Part shown: one piece after another, positions 8,201 to 15,779 of the stretch
Position numbering within the stretch: the stretch's first letter is position 1
How the letters are laid out: every line of letters starts with the position of its first letter
Assembly: GCA_031296355.1 (NCBI GenBank)
Contig: JARLFX010000030.1
Location: forward strand, 1-25,734
Length of the DNA stretch: 25,734 nucleotides
Source: Acidobacteriaceae bacterium
GTDB lineage: Bacteria > Acidobacteriota > Terriglobia > Terriglobales > Acidobacteriaceae
Direction: 5' to 3'
Translations under genes and position numbers: made by a program
Notes under the pieces: generated by a model
Databases searched by the model: none
Told to the model about the DNA's origin: nothing
What the model saw: the letters and a program-made list of their open reading frames with translations, nothing else

Positions 8201-9483
8201 TCGAGAGCCTGGGCAATATAGCTTGTGGCTGAGGGCTGGGAGTAGGCAACAGTGCCAAGAAGCTGGACGTTGTTGGCGACGACGGCAGCGGCTGGAAGCG
8301 TGGTGCCGGTCTTAACGAAGATGGCCTCGGAGGTGGTGAGGTCGGTATCGGCGTCAGAGTCTTTCGCCTGGAGGTAGAAGCCGTTGCTGGTGACGCCAGT
8401 AACGATGCCGCTGACGTTCACCACGGTGCCGAGGTAGGTCGCCGGGGTCTTCTGGATGGTGTGGATGGCGGTAGCGACAACGCTGGTGGTGACGGTGAGC
8501 GTGGCGGTGGTCGCGGTGACGGAGGTTCCTGATGTCACGGTTGGCGTGACGGTGTAGGGGCCGGTTGCCAGGGACGAAGATGTGGAGACGGTGAAGGAGT
8601 AGGTGCCGTCGCCAGAGGTGGCGTCGCCGTGGGTGCCGTCGTCATAGAGAGGCTGGGTGGAGCTTCCGCCAAGCGCAGAGAGATTGGCGGTGACGCTGCT
8701 GACGGTGCCTGCGTTAGCGACTGCGACCGTGAGCAGAGAGGATGAACCCTGGGTGATGGATGCGGGGGTGAAGGTGGTGGTGGCGGTGGGGGTAGCGGTG
8801 CAGGAGTGGGCCGCTGAAGATGAATTGTGGGGGAGAGGGCTACCGAGGGTTGCGACGGTGAAGTCGGCGGAGTTGACATCGGTGTCTGTGCAACCCGAAC
8901 CGCCGCGAAGATCCATGGTCGTAATGCTGGGCGCGGGGGCTGCGCTGGCGTTACTGCTGGGCGAACCTTCAGCGCAGACAGGCGTGGTGCCGAAGCCGAC
9001 CCAGTCAATGATGCTGGGGTCGCCACAAAGTGCAGAGCCGGACAGCGCGGTGGTTCCGTTGACGAGGTAAGCGCGACCACCTGTGGCACTCATATTCACG
9101 GTGAGATTGATCTGATCCGGTGTGGTGGGGATGGCAACGCCATTCGCACCGCCGGTTGCGAGCTCAACCAGATAGTATCCACCGGCGGGAATGGTTACCG
9201 TGTTCAGAACGGTTACGCCGCTGGCTGTACCCGTGGTAGTCGCGGAGGCGTACTGCAGAGAATAGCCGGAGAGCGAGACGGCAGAAGTACTGCGGTTAAA
9301 TATCTCGACGTAGTCGTTGGTGTAGGTGGCACCTGTGTTTCCACCACCGCCATAGAGCTGGCTGATGACAAGCGAACTGGAGCCTGCCGCGTGTGCTGAA
9401 AGGGTGGAGAGCGAGACGAGCAGAAGGAAAAGGGCAGAAAGCACCTTTGCGGAAAGGTGGGAGGAAACGTGTAGTCGCGTCAT
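5272..9483 (-). CDS. Giant secreted lamin-tail / nuclease-like / Ig-repeat protein
   Basis: A 1403-residue exported protein. Order of parts: signal peptide (1-33, ending SAHAA); lamin-tail domain (about 35-195, SSLVISQLYGGGG, NDYVEIFN); Ig-like region (about 228-332); OB-fold-like stretch (about 338-432, LGTVVNVSGIVTGV); endonuclease/exonuclease/phosphatase (EEP)-like domain (about 605-935); an HYDIN/choice-of-anchor-D-like domain (about 940-1043); two Ig-like repeats (about 1046-1143 and 1146-1240), each with HSITAVYSG; one more beta domain; then hydrophobic segments around RKRR and an LTGC (1367-1370) with a Thr/Val-rich tail. The family resembles ExeM/NucH extracellular nucleases, but usual catalytic residues appear changed: Q660 where LQEVE has Glu, N821 in place of Asp in GDFNA, and no clear NHL histidine; SDH (923-925) remains. 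Adhesin or matrix protein is as likely as nuclease. The ATG at 9483 has only AGGA directly before it, so the start is not strongly supported by a ribosome site. Confidence 0.85.
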   Translation of the reverse strand: MTRLHVSSHLSAKVLSALFLLLVSLSTLSAHAAGSSSLVISQLYGGGGNTGATYTNDYVEIFNRSTSAVSLSGYSLQYASATTTGTASGVTVLNTVTIPAGGYYLVELATGGANGVAIPTTPDQINLTVNMSATGGRAYLVNGTTALSGSALCGDPSIIDWVGFGTTPVCAEGSPSSNASAAPAPSITTMDLRGGSGCTDTDVNSADFTVATLGSPLPHNSSSAAHSCTATPTATTTFTPASITQGSSSLLTVAVANAGTVSSVTANLSALGGSSTQPLYDDGTHGDATSGDGTYSFTVSTSSSLATGPYTVTPTVTSGTSVTATTATLTVTTSVVATAIHTIQKTPATYLGTVVNVSGIVTGVTSNGFYLQAKDSDADTDLTTSEAIFVKTGTTLPAAAVVANNVQLLGTVAYSQPSATSYIAQALELDSPTGYNILLTGQTLPTAITLTSTNLSPTGSATQLLQYQSMRVTAPSLTATSGTGGTLTETAATYTTTGQFYAVLTGAARPFRAIGADSRDAAPTAGSPASWTRWTAPTNLLLVDSSALGGTPVLDITTGAILAPTTGVLDYTTGQPALLISSVTAERPVVTAGSPGTTATSAASTQLSVATLNMQRFYDTETTVTGAVTVTSAGYTLRLAKASNAIRNALGTPDVIALQQVESAAELATLSSQISTDAVAASQTDPAYVVTMGAIGPNGYGEAFLTKPSKVTVSGSGNLAQGGCGSYCYTDPITNTNKAIWDNNPLYINAKALRGSVPSNAYGIYIVNAELLPTTGINSNTVSGLSTVGAGVRAKRLAQAQQLAGSVIALGTSQPIIVAGNLNAYEFSDGYVDVLGILTNSQVASNTVVAYSTSTYATTLTNLVPSLTSTNRYTVNENGVADALDHILVTSNMPIGTTLQAVHIDSDFNATARNTSTTPNRTSDHDALVATVQVPQLAAALSFNPPLSSTVTFSSQAVGTSSASKPVVVTNTSTTTAITITSIVASAGFSQTNNCGASIAALGTCTINITFSPTSAGTPTGTVVLTDTDVTGTQTISLSGTSYNLATTTTTVTASPTAPVFGQTVTLTATIPGNGTTVPSGTVTFKDGATTLGSAITLTAGTSSSTASYTATGLTAATHSITAVYSGDSTFATSTGTLSLVVAPVSTSTFVTISPASAGTGNPVTFTANVSANLGTPGGTVQFYDGSAIIGAVQTLVAGAASYTTSTLALGTHSITAVYSGATGTTIYPASTSTAVSITILQSDFSMTLANTQLIVGGSIKSASTGISIVAVNGFTSPITFTCTGLPASSTCVFAPATVTPAGFASSTLTIVTNAAANHAPHFGFRGSETVAFAFTLLLAPFAFRKRRSALRLLALAVLLIAGMQALTGCGSGVTPSGTNTVTVTATSVSGTVHTATVTLITQ

Positions 9484-9572
9484 TCCTGTTTATAGCTCAG
9501 AAAACGTAATTTTGATTAAGAAATATGCGTGAAAAAGCCAAATTAAAGCGGTTAGCTGGTGTGAAGGCAGCT

Positions 9573-11345
9573 TCAGTAGCCAGCGGCTTTCCCGAAATGG
9601 TGCCGGTGGTCGTGGCCGGCGGAGAGTTCGCCGGTGACGGGATCGATGGCGATGAGCTCGCTGTCGCCCCATAGGCCGGGATTCTTCTCATCTAATGCAC
9701 CGGCGCGGACTACGTGATAGCCGGTGGCCGCGAGCGTGGCGGCAGTGGCAGCGGGGAAGTTCTTCTCGATCTGTAGTTCGTCCGGCAGGTACTGATGGTG
9801 GAAGCGGGGTGCGTCTGCTGCCTGCTGGATGTCGAGGCCGTTGTCGAGCACGCTGATGAGGTCGTTTGCCACGGTGGAGATGATGGTGGCTCCGCCGGGC
9901 GAGCCGAGCAGGAGGCGGAGCCTGCCATGCTGCAGCACGATGGTGGGCGTCATGCAGCTGAGTGGACGCTTGCCGGGATCGATGGCGTTTGCGGGGCTCT
10001 GAATGAGGCCGAACATGTTTGGGGTATTGATCTTCGCGCTGAAGTCGTCCATCTCGTCGTTCAGCAGGAAGCCGAGACCATCGACTGTGACGGCGGAGCC
10101 GAAGCTGTTGTTGAGGGTGTAGGTGCTGGAGACTGCGTTGCCGTCGGCATCGACGATGGAGAAGTGGGTGGTTTCAGTGGGCTGTTTGGAGGTGGCAGGG
10201 CGGGGTGGCTCGGGGATGAAGCCGGCGGGGCGCACGAGCGTGGCTGAGGGGGTGGGCTTGACGGGATAGATGCTGGAGCGCCAGGCGGCTGCATACTTTG
10301 GGGACGCAAGCTGCTGCAGCGGGAGCGTGGTGAAGTCCGGGTCACCGAGGTAGTCTGTGCGGTCCATGTAGGCGCGGCGGAAGGCTTCGGTAATGTAGTG
10401 GATCTGCTGCGGCGTGCGGTCGCCCATGGCGGCGAGGTTGTAGCCGGAGAGGATATTGAGGGTTTCGAGCAGAGCGATGCCGCCAGAGGAGGGCGGCGGG
10501 GCGGTGATGACCTGGTAGCCGCGATAGTTGCCGGTCAGCGGAGCGCGCTCTTTGACCTGATAGGCGGCGAGGTCGGCGGCGGTGAGGATGCCGCCATTCG
10601 CGGACATGAAGGCGGCGATCTGGCGCGCCATGGCGCCGTGGTAGAACTCCGCGGGATCGTTGGCGATGCGGGTGAGCGTGGCGGCGAGCTCGGGCTGGCG
10701 GAAGGTGTCGCCCGGTTTGTAGAAGTTGCCGTTGCGCTGGAAGATGCGTGCGGAGGCGGCGAACCTGGTGAGGCTGCGGGAGTGGAAGGCTGCGGCCTCA
10801 TCCGGCGAGAGCACGTAGCCCTCGGTTGCGAGGCGGATGGCGGGGGCCATGTCTTGCTTGAGCGTCAAGCGTCCGTAGTGGGCCTGCGCATAGGCTAATC
10901 CGGCGACTGTGCCGGGTACGCCGACGGCGAGGGGACCGACGATGCTTTTGTTGGGGATGACATTGCCGGCAGCATCCAGATACATGTCTTGCGATGCGGC
11001 GGCGGGGGCTTTTTCGCGATAGTCGAGGAAGTGGGTGGCGCCGTTATGGAGGCGCACCAGCATGAAGCCGCCTCCGCCAATATTGCCAGCTGGGGGATAG
11101 ACGACGGCGAGGGCAAAGCCGACGGCTACGGCTGCGTCTACGGCGTTGCCACCCTGCTTCAGGATGGCGACGCCAGCATCCGTGGCTTCGTGGTGGATGG
11201 TGACCACCATGGCATGCTTCGCGCGGACAGGGGGGATGGGCTGAGCGCGTTCCGAGAGGTTTTGAGCTTGAATCGAGCAGGGAACGGCGAGCGCCAGCAG
11301 AAGAGATAGCAAGCTGCGGCGATTGGGGTAGGGGAAAGAATTCAT
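9573..11345 (-). CDS. ggt: Gamma-glutamyltransferase (glutathione hydrolase) precursor
   Basis: A 590-residue exported Ntn-hydrolase that removes or transfers the gamma-glutamyl group of glutathione and related peptides in the periplasm, feeding cysteine and glutamate recovery. The chosen ATG at 11345 starts a signal peptide (MNSFPYPNRRSLLSLLLALA, cleavage near QAQ); an upstream in-frame ATG at 11405 would bury it. The large subunit shows QGGNAVDAAVA and GNIGGGGFMLV. Autocleavage is predicted before Thr392 in ETTHFSIVDADGNA, the conserved nucleophile of the small subunit. NDEMDDF, the lid-loop region TPNMFGLIQ, GSPGG and APRFHHQYLPDEL are all present. The PLSSM motif reads PLSCM (S463, C464), so one of the two substrate-contacting serines is cysteine. 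Length is normal for the family. No strong Shine-Dalgarno is visible; a TATAAT box lies about 100 bases upstream. The neighbouring radical SAM gene is on the same strand but 191 bases away. Confidence 0.95.
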   Translation of the reverse strand: MNSFPYPNRRSLLSLLLALAVPCSIQAQNLSERAQPIPPVRAKHAMVVTIHHEATDAGVAILKQGGNAVDAAVAVGFALAVVYPPAGNIGGGGFMLVRLHNGATHFLDYREKAPAAASQDMYLDAAGNVIPNKSIVGPLAVGVPGTVAGLAYAQAHYGRLTLKQDMAPAIRLATEGYVLSPDEAAAFHSRSLTRFAASARIFQRNGNFYKPGDTFRQPELAATLTRIANDPAEFYHGAMARQIAAFMSANGGILTAADLAAYQVKERAPLTGNYRGYQVITAPPPSSGGIALLETLNILSGYNLAAMGDRTPQQIHYITEAFRRAYMDRTDYLGDPDFTTLPLQQLASPKYAAAWRSSIYPVKPTPSATLVRPAGFIPEPPRPATSKQPTETTHFSIVDADGNAVSSTYTLNNSFGSAVTVDGLGFLLNDEMDDFSAKINTPNMFGLIQSPANAIDPGKRPLSCMTPTIVLQHGRLRLLLGSPGGATIISTVANDLISVLDNGLDIQQAADAPRFHHQYLPDELQIEKNFPAATAATLAATGYHVVRAGALDEKNPGLWGDSELIAIDPVTGELSAGHDHRHHFGKAAGY

Positions 11346-11441
11346 CTGATTGATTCGAGGCTGGTTGATTGGACAGTGAGAAAGCGGCGCGTATGTGATC
11401 CACATTCAATGCAACACACAGCCTCTTGGATGCGATTCCTC

Positions 11442-11470
11442 ATTATATGGCCGCTGAACTCTGGTTGTAG
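11442..11470 (-). promoter_or_regulatory. Candidate promoter of ggt
   Basis: A perfect TATAAT on the minus strand (11447-11442) sits about 97 bases before the ggt start. At 17 bases spacing the -35 position reads CTACAA (11470-11465), a weak match. The box lies between the radical SAM stop codon and ggt, which suggests ggt has its own promoter. Confidence 0.38.
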
Positions 11471-11491
11471 CGGAGCGTGCGCAGAGCTCGT

Positions 11492-11520
11492 CGCCACCAC
11501 GGCTGCTGCAAGTGGCGGCG
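11492..11520 (-). terminator. Stem-loop behind the radical SAM gene, weak terminator candidate
   Basis: Sixteen bases past the radical SAM stop, CGCCGCCAC and GTGGTGGCG (minus strand) form a 9-bp stem with one G-U pair and an 11-base loop. No T-run follows, so an intrinsic terminator is doubtful; it may act with Rho or protect the 3' end. Confidence 0.3.
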
Positions 11521-11536
11521 CGCATCAAGTTCTGAT

Positions 11537-13021
11537 TCAAGATTCGAGTTCCATCAGGCGCTCGGTCATGATCTGGAAGTGATAGCCCTTGACGGCGAGC
11601 GTCATGGCCACGCCGAGGGAGCGTGGGTAGCGCAGGGCTGTGGCCAGGAGAAACTTCCAGTAGCTGAGACGGCCTTTATCGAGCAGACCCAGGCGCACGA
11701 TGGAGGTGAAAAACGCGCGCAGGTTCGCATAGGTCAGGCGGCCGCTGCGATCCTGCTGGCAGCGGTGCATCAACATTCTGACGCGATGGTAGTAGGCATC
11801 GCGGGAGTAGATGCGCTGTAGCACGGAGCGATATCCGGCGACGAGGCGGGCTGCGTCCATGCGGGGAAGAAAGTTGAGGTTGCAATCGGTGTTGTTGCCG
11901 CCGCCTGCATCGAGAATACGGCCCTCACTGCGCAAGCGGCGGAAGAGTTGTGTGCCGGGCATGGCCTGGAGCAGTCCCACCATGGCGACGGGAATCGCGC
12001 TCTTCTGGATGAACTCCACCATGCGGTCGAAGACGTCTTCGCGGTCGGTATCAAAGCCGAGGATGAAGCCGCCCATCACTTCCATGCCGTAGCTTTGGAT
12101 GAACTGAATGCTCTCCAACAGGTCTCGACGGGTGTTCTGCAGCTTATGATTTGCGATCAGGCTGGCTTCATCGGGAGTTTCAATGCCGAGAAAGACGGAG
12201 GTGAAGCCGGCATCTTTCATGAGTTGGAGCAGTTCCAAATCGTCGGCAAGGTTGAGGGATGCTTCGGTGATGAAGCGGAAGGGCTGGCCACGGGTATTAC
12301 GCCATTCTGCAATGGCACGCAGCAGCTCTTTGGCGTTCTTTTTGTTGCCGATGAAGTTGTCGTCGACGATGAAGACGGCATCGCGCCAGCCAGTCTGATG
12401 CAGTTGTTCAAGTTCGGCAAGAACCTGGGGCACCGACTTGGTGCGGGGCTGGCGACCGTAGATCTCAATGATGTCGCAGAACTCGCAGTTGAAGGGGCAG
12501 CCACGTGAATACTGCACGGTCATGGTGTTGTAGCGCTTCATGTTGATGAGGCTGAGATCGGGGAGGGGGCTGCGCGTCATCGCAGGCCGCTGTGCCGCTT
12601 CATAGACGGCACGGGCTGATCCGGTTTCGAGATCGTGCGCGAGCGTGTCCATGATTTCCTCGGCTTCACCGATCACAATATGGTCAGCCTGCAGCTCGGC
12701 TGCGGACATGCTGCTGGTGATGGGGCCTCCGATGACAATGCGCAGAGCGCGGGCACGGCATTGCGCGACGATGGCCAGAAGATGCTGATGCTGGACATGC
12801 ATGCCACTGATGAACGCAACATCGGCCCAGTCGAGATCGGCATCGCGCAATGGATCGACATTGGTATCGACCAGACGCTTTTGCCAGGTGGCAGGAAGCA
12901 GCGCGGCGACGGTCATCAATCCGAGTGGGGGCTGGGCCGCACGTTTTCCCTGGAAGGAGATGGCGTGCTTGAAGCTCCAGAAGGTATCAGGGAAACGGGG
13001 ATAGATGAGCAGCACGTTCAT
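11537..13021 (-). CDS. B12-binding radical SAM protein, HpnP/DUF4070-like
   Basis: A 494-residue cytoplasmic enzyme. The N-terminal third (1-150) is a cobalamin-binding-like Rossmann domain starting MNVLLIYPRFPDTFWSF with PPLGLMTVAALLP. The radical SAM core follows with the cluster motif CPFNCEFC (C175, C179, C182), VDDNFIGN (220-226) and ETPD. The C-terminal part (about 340-494) has the DUF4070-type composition seen in hopanoid C-2 methylase HpnP, to which the whole order is similar (GMHVQ, CEFCDI, YGRQPR, DDNFIGN). Members are predicted B12-dependent methyltransferases, often acting on lipids or secondary metabolites. HpnP identity is not claimed, because many paralogues share these motifs and no hopanoid gene is nearby. 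The start is well set: GGAGG lies six bases before the ATG. It is divergent from the flavin-reductase-like gene, which may or may not supply electrons. The enzyme class is secure, the substrate unknown. Confidence 0.88.
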   Translation of the reverse strand: MNVLLIYPRFPDTFWSFKHAISFQGKRAAQPPLGLMTVAALLPATWQKRLVDTNVDPLRDADLDWADVAFISGMHVQHQHLLAIVAQCRARALRIVIGGPITSSMSAAELQADHIVIGEAEEIMDTLAHDLETGSARAVYEAAQRPAMTRSPLPDLSLINMKRYNTMTVQYSRGCPFNCEFCDIIEIYGRQPRTKSVPQVLAELEQLHQTGWRDAVFIVDDNFIGNKKNAKELLRAIAEWRNTRGQPFRFITEASLNLADDLELLQLMKDAGFTSVFLGIETPDEASLIANHKLQNTRRDLLESIQFIQSYGMEVMGGFILGFDTDREDVFDRMVEFIQKSAIPVAMVGLLQAMPGTQLFRRLRSEGRILDAGGGNNTDCNLNFLPRMDAARLVAGYRSVLQRIYSRDAYYHRVRMLMHRCQQDRSGRLTYANLRAFFTSIVRLGLLDKGRLSYWKFLLATALRYPRSLGVAMTLAVKGYHFQIMTERLMELES

Positions 13022-13191
13022 GGCTTGCCTCCGCGCTTACGGCGTGGTTTGCGCGCAGGGGCAATCATCTGGGGAATGGAGACGGCGCGAGAGACGTGCA
13101 AACAATGTCAGGAGGATTCTTACGCGATATGGCGGGGGATACAATGCGCGTACAAAAGAATTACAGAGCTGTGTGTAGTGAATTGGGGTGC

Positions 13192-13728
13192 ATGCTGATG
13201 AAAAACCTACCACTCTCAAAGGTTTACCAGTTGCTGGAGCCGGGGCCGGTGGTGTTGCTGACGACAGCGCGCAATGGCCATGCGAATGTGATGACGATGT
13301 CGTGGCACATGATGGTGGAGTTCGAGCCGCCACTGGTTGCATGCGTGGTGAGCAGCGGCGATTACAGCTTTGCGGCGCTGCGTGCGACGAAAGAATGCGT
13401 GATCGCGATTCCAGCGTTAAAGCTGGCAGCTACGACGGTGAAGATAGGGAATTGCTCTGGCCGCGACGTGGATAAGTTTGCGAAATTCAAGCTGACGCAA
13501 GCGCCGGCTGCGCGGGTGAAGGCGCCGTTAGTCGCCGAGTGTTTTGCCAACCTGGAATGCAGGGTGATTGAGACGCGCCTGGTGAACCCGTACAACATTT
13601 TCATTCTGGAAGTGGTGAAGGCATGGATCGACCCGGCACAAAAGAATCCGAAGACGATTCATCACCAGGGGCACGGAAGATTTGCGGTGGACGGCGAGAT
13701 GATCCGGCTGAAGTCGCGGATGGCGTAA
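13192..13728 (+). CDS. Flavin reductase-like / FMN-binding split-barrel protein
   Basis: About 178 residues with the split beta-barrel pattern of the flavin reductase / flavoredoxin family: LSKVYQLLEPGPVVLLTTAR, then NVMTMSWHMMVEFEPPLVAC, SGDYSFAALRATKECVIAIP, and a C-terminal half with FANLECRVIETRLVNPYN. These proteins bind FMN and either reduce it with NAD(P)H or use it as a cofactor. Start choice is not certain: ATG codons occur at 13144, 13192 and 13198. The family usually begins right at K-[NS]-LPLSKVY, which favours 13192 or 13198; a GGGG lies a few bases upstream, while the 13144 start has GGGGGA before it. The gene is divergent from the radical SAM gene across 170 bases and ends facing the sirtuin gene, with two palindromes between them. 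The specific electron acceptor cannot be told from sequence. Confidence 0.85.
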   Translation: MLMKNLPLSKVYQLLEPGPVVLLTTARNGHANVMTMSWHMMVEFEPPLVACVVSSGDYSFAALRATKECVIAIPALKLAATTVKIGNCSGRDVDKFAKFKLTQAPAARVKAPLVAECFANLECRVIETRLVNPYNIFILEVVKAWIDPAQKNPKTIHHQGHGRFAVDGEMIRLKSRMA

Positions 13729-13770
13729 GAGGGCGCTGAAAAGTCCATCCTCCGCGGTAACAGTCCCATA

Positions 13771-13824
13771 GTGGCTAAAGCCACATTGAGACGGTTGGGC
13801 TTACAGCGGGACTAAAGTCCCGCT
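13771..13824. repeat. Pair of REP-like palindromes with CTAAAG core
   Basis: Two near-perfect palindromes lie 20 bases apart: GTGGCTAAAGCCAC (13771-13784) and AGCGGGACTAAAGTCCCGCT (13805-13824). Both share the central CTAAAG and would fold as 6-bp and 9-bp stems. They lie in the 165-base gap between two convergent genes, where they could serve as a bidirectional terminator. Their form resembles short intergenic repeats scattered in acidobacterial genomes, which I recall but could not check. Confidence 0.65.
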
Positions 13825-13893
13825 CTTTCAAAGCAGAGACCATTTTCGCAAATCCACGACTTTTTGAGCATCTTCGTAAGCCGCGCTGGGGAT

Positions 13894-14613
13894 TTAGTTT
13901 TCTACGACGAAGAGCCCGGGTAATGCTGCGCCTGCGTTGCCTTCAATGACGTGGGTGAAGGATGCGGAGTTGAGCGGCGGTTCGGGGCCGACGTAGATGG
14001 TGCGCGCGCCGGCGGCTCGCGCCCAGTTTACAAAATTTGCCGCGGGATAGACCGAGCCGGAGGTGCCGACGACGAGCATGACGGTGGCGCGGCTGATCTC
14101 CTGCTGAATGCGATCCATATCGAGCGGAATCTCTCCGAAGAAGACAATGTGCGGGCGCAGGCGGCCACCGCAGGGGCAATGGCCCACTTCATCGAGACTG
14201 CGGTAGATGGTGGTGTCTGGAATGGGAGGGCGGCCACACTCGCGTTCGCAGCGGGCCATGGCGAGTTCGCCGTGCATGTGCGTGAGATGGATGGAACCGG
14301 CGCGCTCGTGCAGGTCATCGACGTTCTGTGTGCAGAGAAAAAATCTTCCGGGCAGCTGCGATTCCAGTGTAGCGAGAGCGCAGTGCGCAGGGTTCGGCTG
14401 CGCATGCTGGGCGGCAGCGCGGCGCGCAGAGTAGAAATCCCACACGCGGGCAGGGTCACGCTGCCAGGCCTCTGGCGTGCACACATCTTCAATGCGATGG
14501 CCTTCCCAGAGACCGTCTGAGGCGCGGAAGGTAGGCAATCCGCTCTCGGCGCTGATGCCGGCGCCAGTCAAAACGAAGATTTTATCGGATGGGCCTATCG
14601 TGATGGTTTGCAT
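13894..14613 (-). CDS. cobB: Sir2-family NAD-dependent protein deacylase (class III)
   Basis: A 239-residue cytoplasmic sirtuin that removes acyl groups from lysines using NAD+, yielding nicotinamide and O-acyl-ADP-ribose. NAD-binding GAGISAESGLPTFR (17-30), TQNVDDLH (95-102) and the catalytic His114 in HMHGE are intact. Four zinc cysteines are present: C122, C126, C146 and C148. The YxxR pair (Y61, R64 in DFYSARR) is the hallmark of class III sirtuins such as SIRT5 and E. coli CobB, so desuccinylase or demalonylase activity is expected beside deacetylation. The length is that of the short bacterial form. No clear Shine-Dalgarno precedes the ATG at 14613; GGGGG lies about 13 bases upstream. 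The gene is divergent from lrgAB across 91 bases. Family assignment is firm; substrates are inferred. Confidence 0.95.
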   Translation of the reverse strand: MQTITIGPSDKIFVLTGAGISAESGLPTFRASDGLWEGHRIEDVCTPEAWQRDPARVWDFYSARRAAAQHAQPNPAHCALATLESQLPGRFFLCTQNVDDLHERAGSIHLTHMHGELAMARCERECGRPPIPDTTIYRSLDEVGHCPCGGRLRPHIVFFGEIPLDMDRIQQEISRATVMLVVGTSGSVYPAANFVNWARAAGARTIYVGPEPPLNSASFTHVIEGNAGAALPGLFVVEN

Positions 14614-14704
14614 GCAATTACTGTACCCCCGGCTGGAAATCTACGCGCTACGCACCAATGATGAGCGCGGTGCATCTACTTCTGTAAGGGTATTCTTAAA
14701 CTAC

Positions 14705-15070
14705 ATGCTGGGATTCATCATCATTATTGCATTTCAATTGCTTGGAGTTGGTCTTCACCGGCTAGGTGTGCCGTTGCCGGGAGGCGTGCTGGGGTTGCTG
14801 CTGTTTACGCTGGCGCTGGCGACTGAAGTCGTGAAGCTGAAGTGGGTGGAGCGCACCGCGGATTTTCTGGTGCGGCATATGCTACTGCTCTTCATTCCAC
14901 TGATGGCAGGACTGACGCAGATGTCTGCGGAGCTGCGGCGCGATGGAGTGGCGCTGCTGGCGAGCCTGGTCTTCAGTCTGCTGGCGGTGCTGTTGACCAC
15001 GGGCGGGCTGGCGCATTTTCTGCTGCGTGATCCGAAGGTGGCAGAGCAGGCCGGGGCGGACAAGCCATGA
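14705..15070 (+). CDS. lrgA: LrgA/CidA family membrane protein
   Basis: A 121-residue protein with four predicted membrane helices, starting MLGFIIIIAFQLLGVGLHRL. The family motif region LPGGVLGLLLFTLAL and HMLLLFIPLMAGLTQ is clear. An open frame extends upstream to 14477, but that would add a charged, non-conserved stretch inside the sirtuin gene, so the ATG at 14705 is chosen. No good ribosome site is seen; TAAACT five bases upstream could be a -10 box for a near-leaderless message. LrgA works with LrgB. The pair was first described as holin/antiholin-like modulators of autolysis in Staphylococcus, and homologues in Bacillus subtilis (PftAB) import pyruvate. The gene overlaps lrgB by four bases (ATGA), indicating translational coupling. 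Confidence 0.9.
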   Translation: MLGFIIIIAFQLLGVGLHRLGVPLPGGVLGLLLFTLALATEVVKLKWVERTADFLVRHMLLLFIPLMAGLTQMSAELRRDGVALLASLVFSLLAVLLTTGGLAHFLLRDPKVAEQAGADKP

Positions 15071-15762
15071 GCATGATGATCGCGCCGTTGCATACACCGG
15101 TCTTCGCCGTGGCGATTACGGTGGTGTTGTACTGGATATCGCTGCGAGTGCAGGGGCGGTATCCGTGGGCTAATCCGCTGATCACAGCGTCGGTCGCGCT
15201 GGTGCTGGCGCTCTACGTGCTGCGCATTCCGTACGCGCAGTATCGTATCGGAGGGAATTATTTTTCGTACCTGCTGGGACCGGCGACGATTGCGCTGGGT
15301 GTGCCGATGTATAAGCAGGGCGTGAAACTGAAGGGTTCGCTGCGGCGGCTGATGGTGGTGGTGCTGGCGGGGTCGATCGTGGGCATGGTGGTGGCTGGCG
15401 TGGTGGCGTGGATGCTGGGTGCGTCGCACGAGGTGATTATGTCGACTCTGCCAAAGTCGGTGACGACGCCGATTGCGATACAGGTTTCAGAGGACCTGCA
15501 CGGCAATCCTGCAATTACTGCGGCGATGGTATTGATCACGGGATTGCTGGGGAGCATTGTGGGGCCGTCTATTTTGCGGCTGGCGCATATTCTGCACGAT
15601 CATGCGGTGGGCGCGGCGATGGGTACGTCATCGCACGCAATGGGGACTGCGACATTGATTCAGCGGTCTGAGGTGCAGGGCTCGGTCTCATCGATTGCAA
15701 TGGCGATGGCGGGCGTGATTACTTCGATCCTGGCGATGCTGTTGACGTGGTACTGGCACTAG
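15067..15762 (+). CDS. lrgB: LrgB/CidB family membrane protein
   Basis: A 231-residue polytopic inner-membrane protein, the partner of LrgA. Conserved family stretches are visible: YPWANPLITA, YFSYLLGPATIALGVPMYKQ, LPKSVTTPIAIQVSEDLHG, LITGLLGSIVGP and GAAMGTSSHAMGTATLI. About six to seven membrane segments span the protein. The start codon overlaps the lrgA stop, so the two are made together. The role is either control of murein hydrolase activity or, as shown for the Bacillus pair, transport of pyruvate and perhaps related short acids. No LytSR-type two-component regulator is present next to it, unlike in Firmicutes. The gene ends 17 bases from the convergent transporter gene, with no room for a full terminator. 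Confidence 0.92.
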   Translation: MSMMIAPLHTPVFAVAITVVLYWISLRVQGRYPWANPLITASVALVLALYVLRIPYAQYRIGGNYFSYLLGPATIALGVPMYKQGVKLKGSLRRLMVVVLAGSIVGMVVAGVVAWMLGASHEVIMSTLPKSVTTPIAIQVSEDLHGNPAITAAMVLITGLLGSIVGPSILRLAHILHDHAVGAAMGTSSHAMGTATLIQRSEVQGSVSSIAMAMAGVITSILAMLLTWYWH

Positions 15763-15779
15763 GGAGGCGTTGTGCGGGC

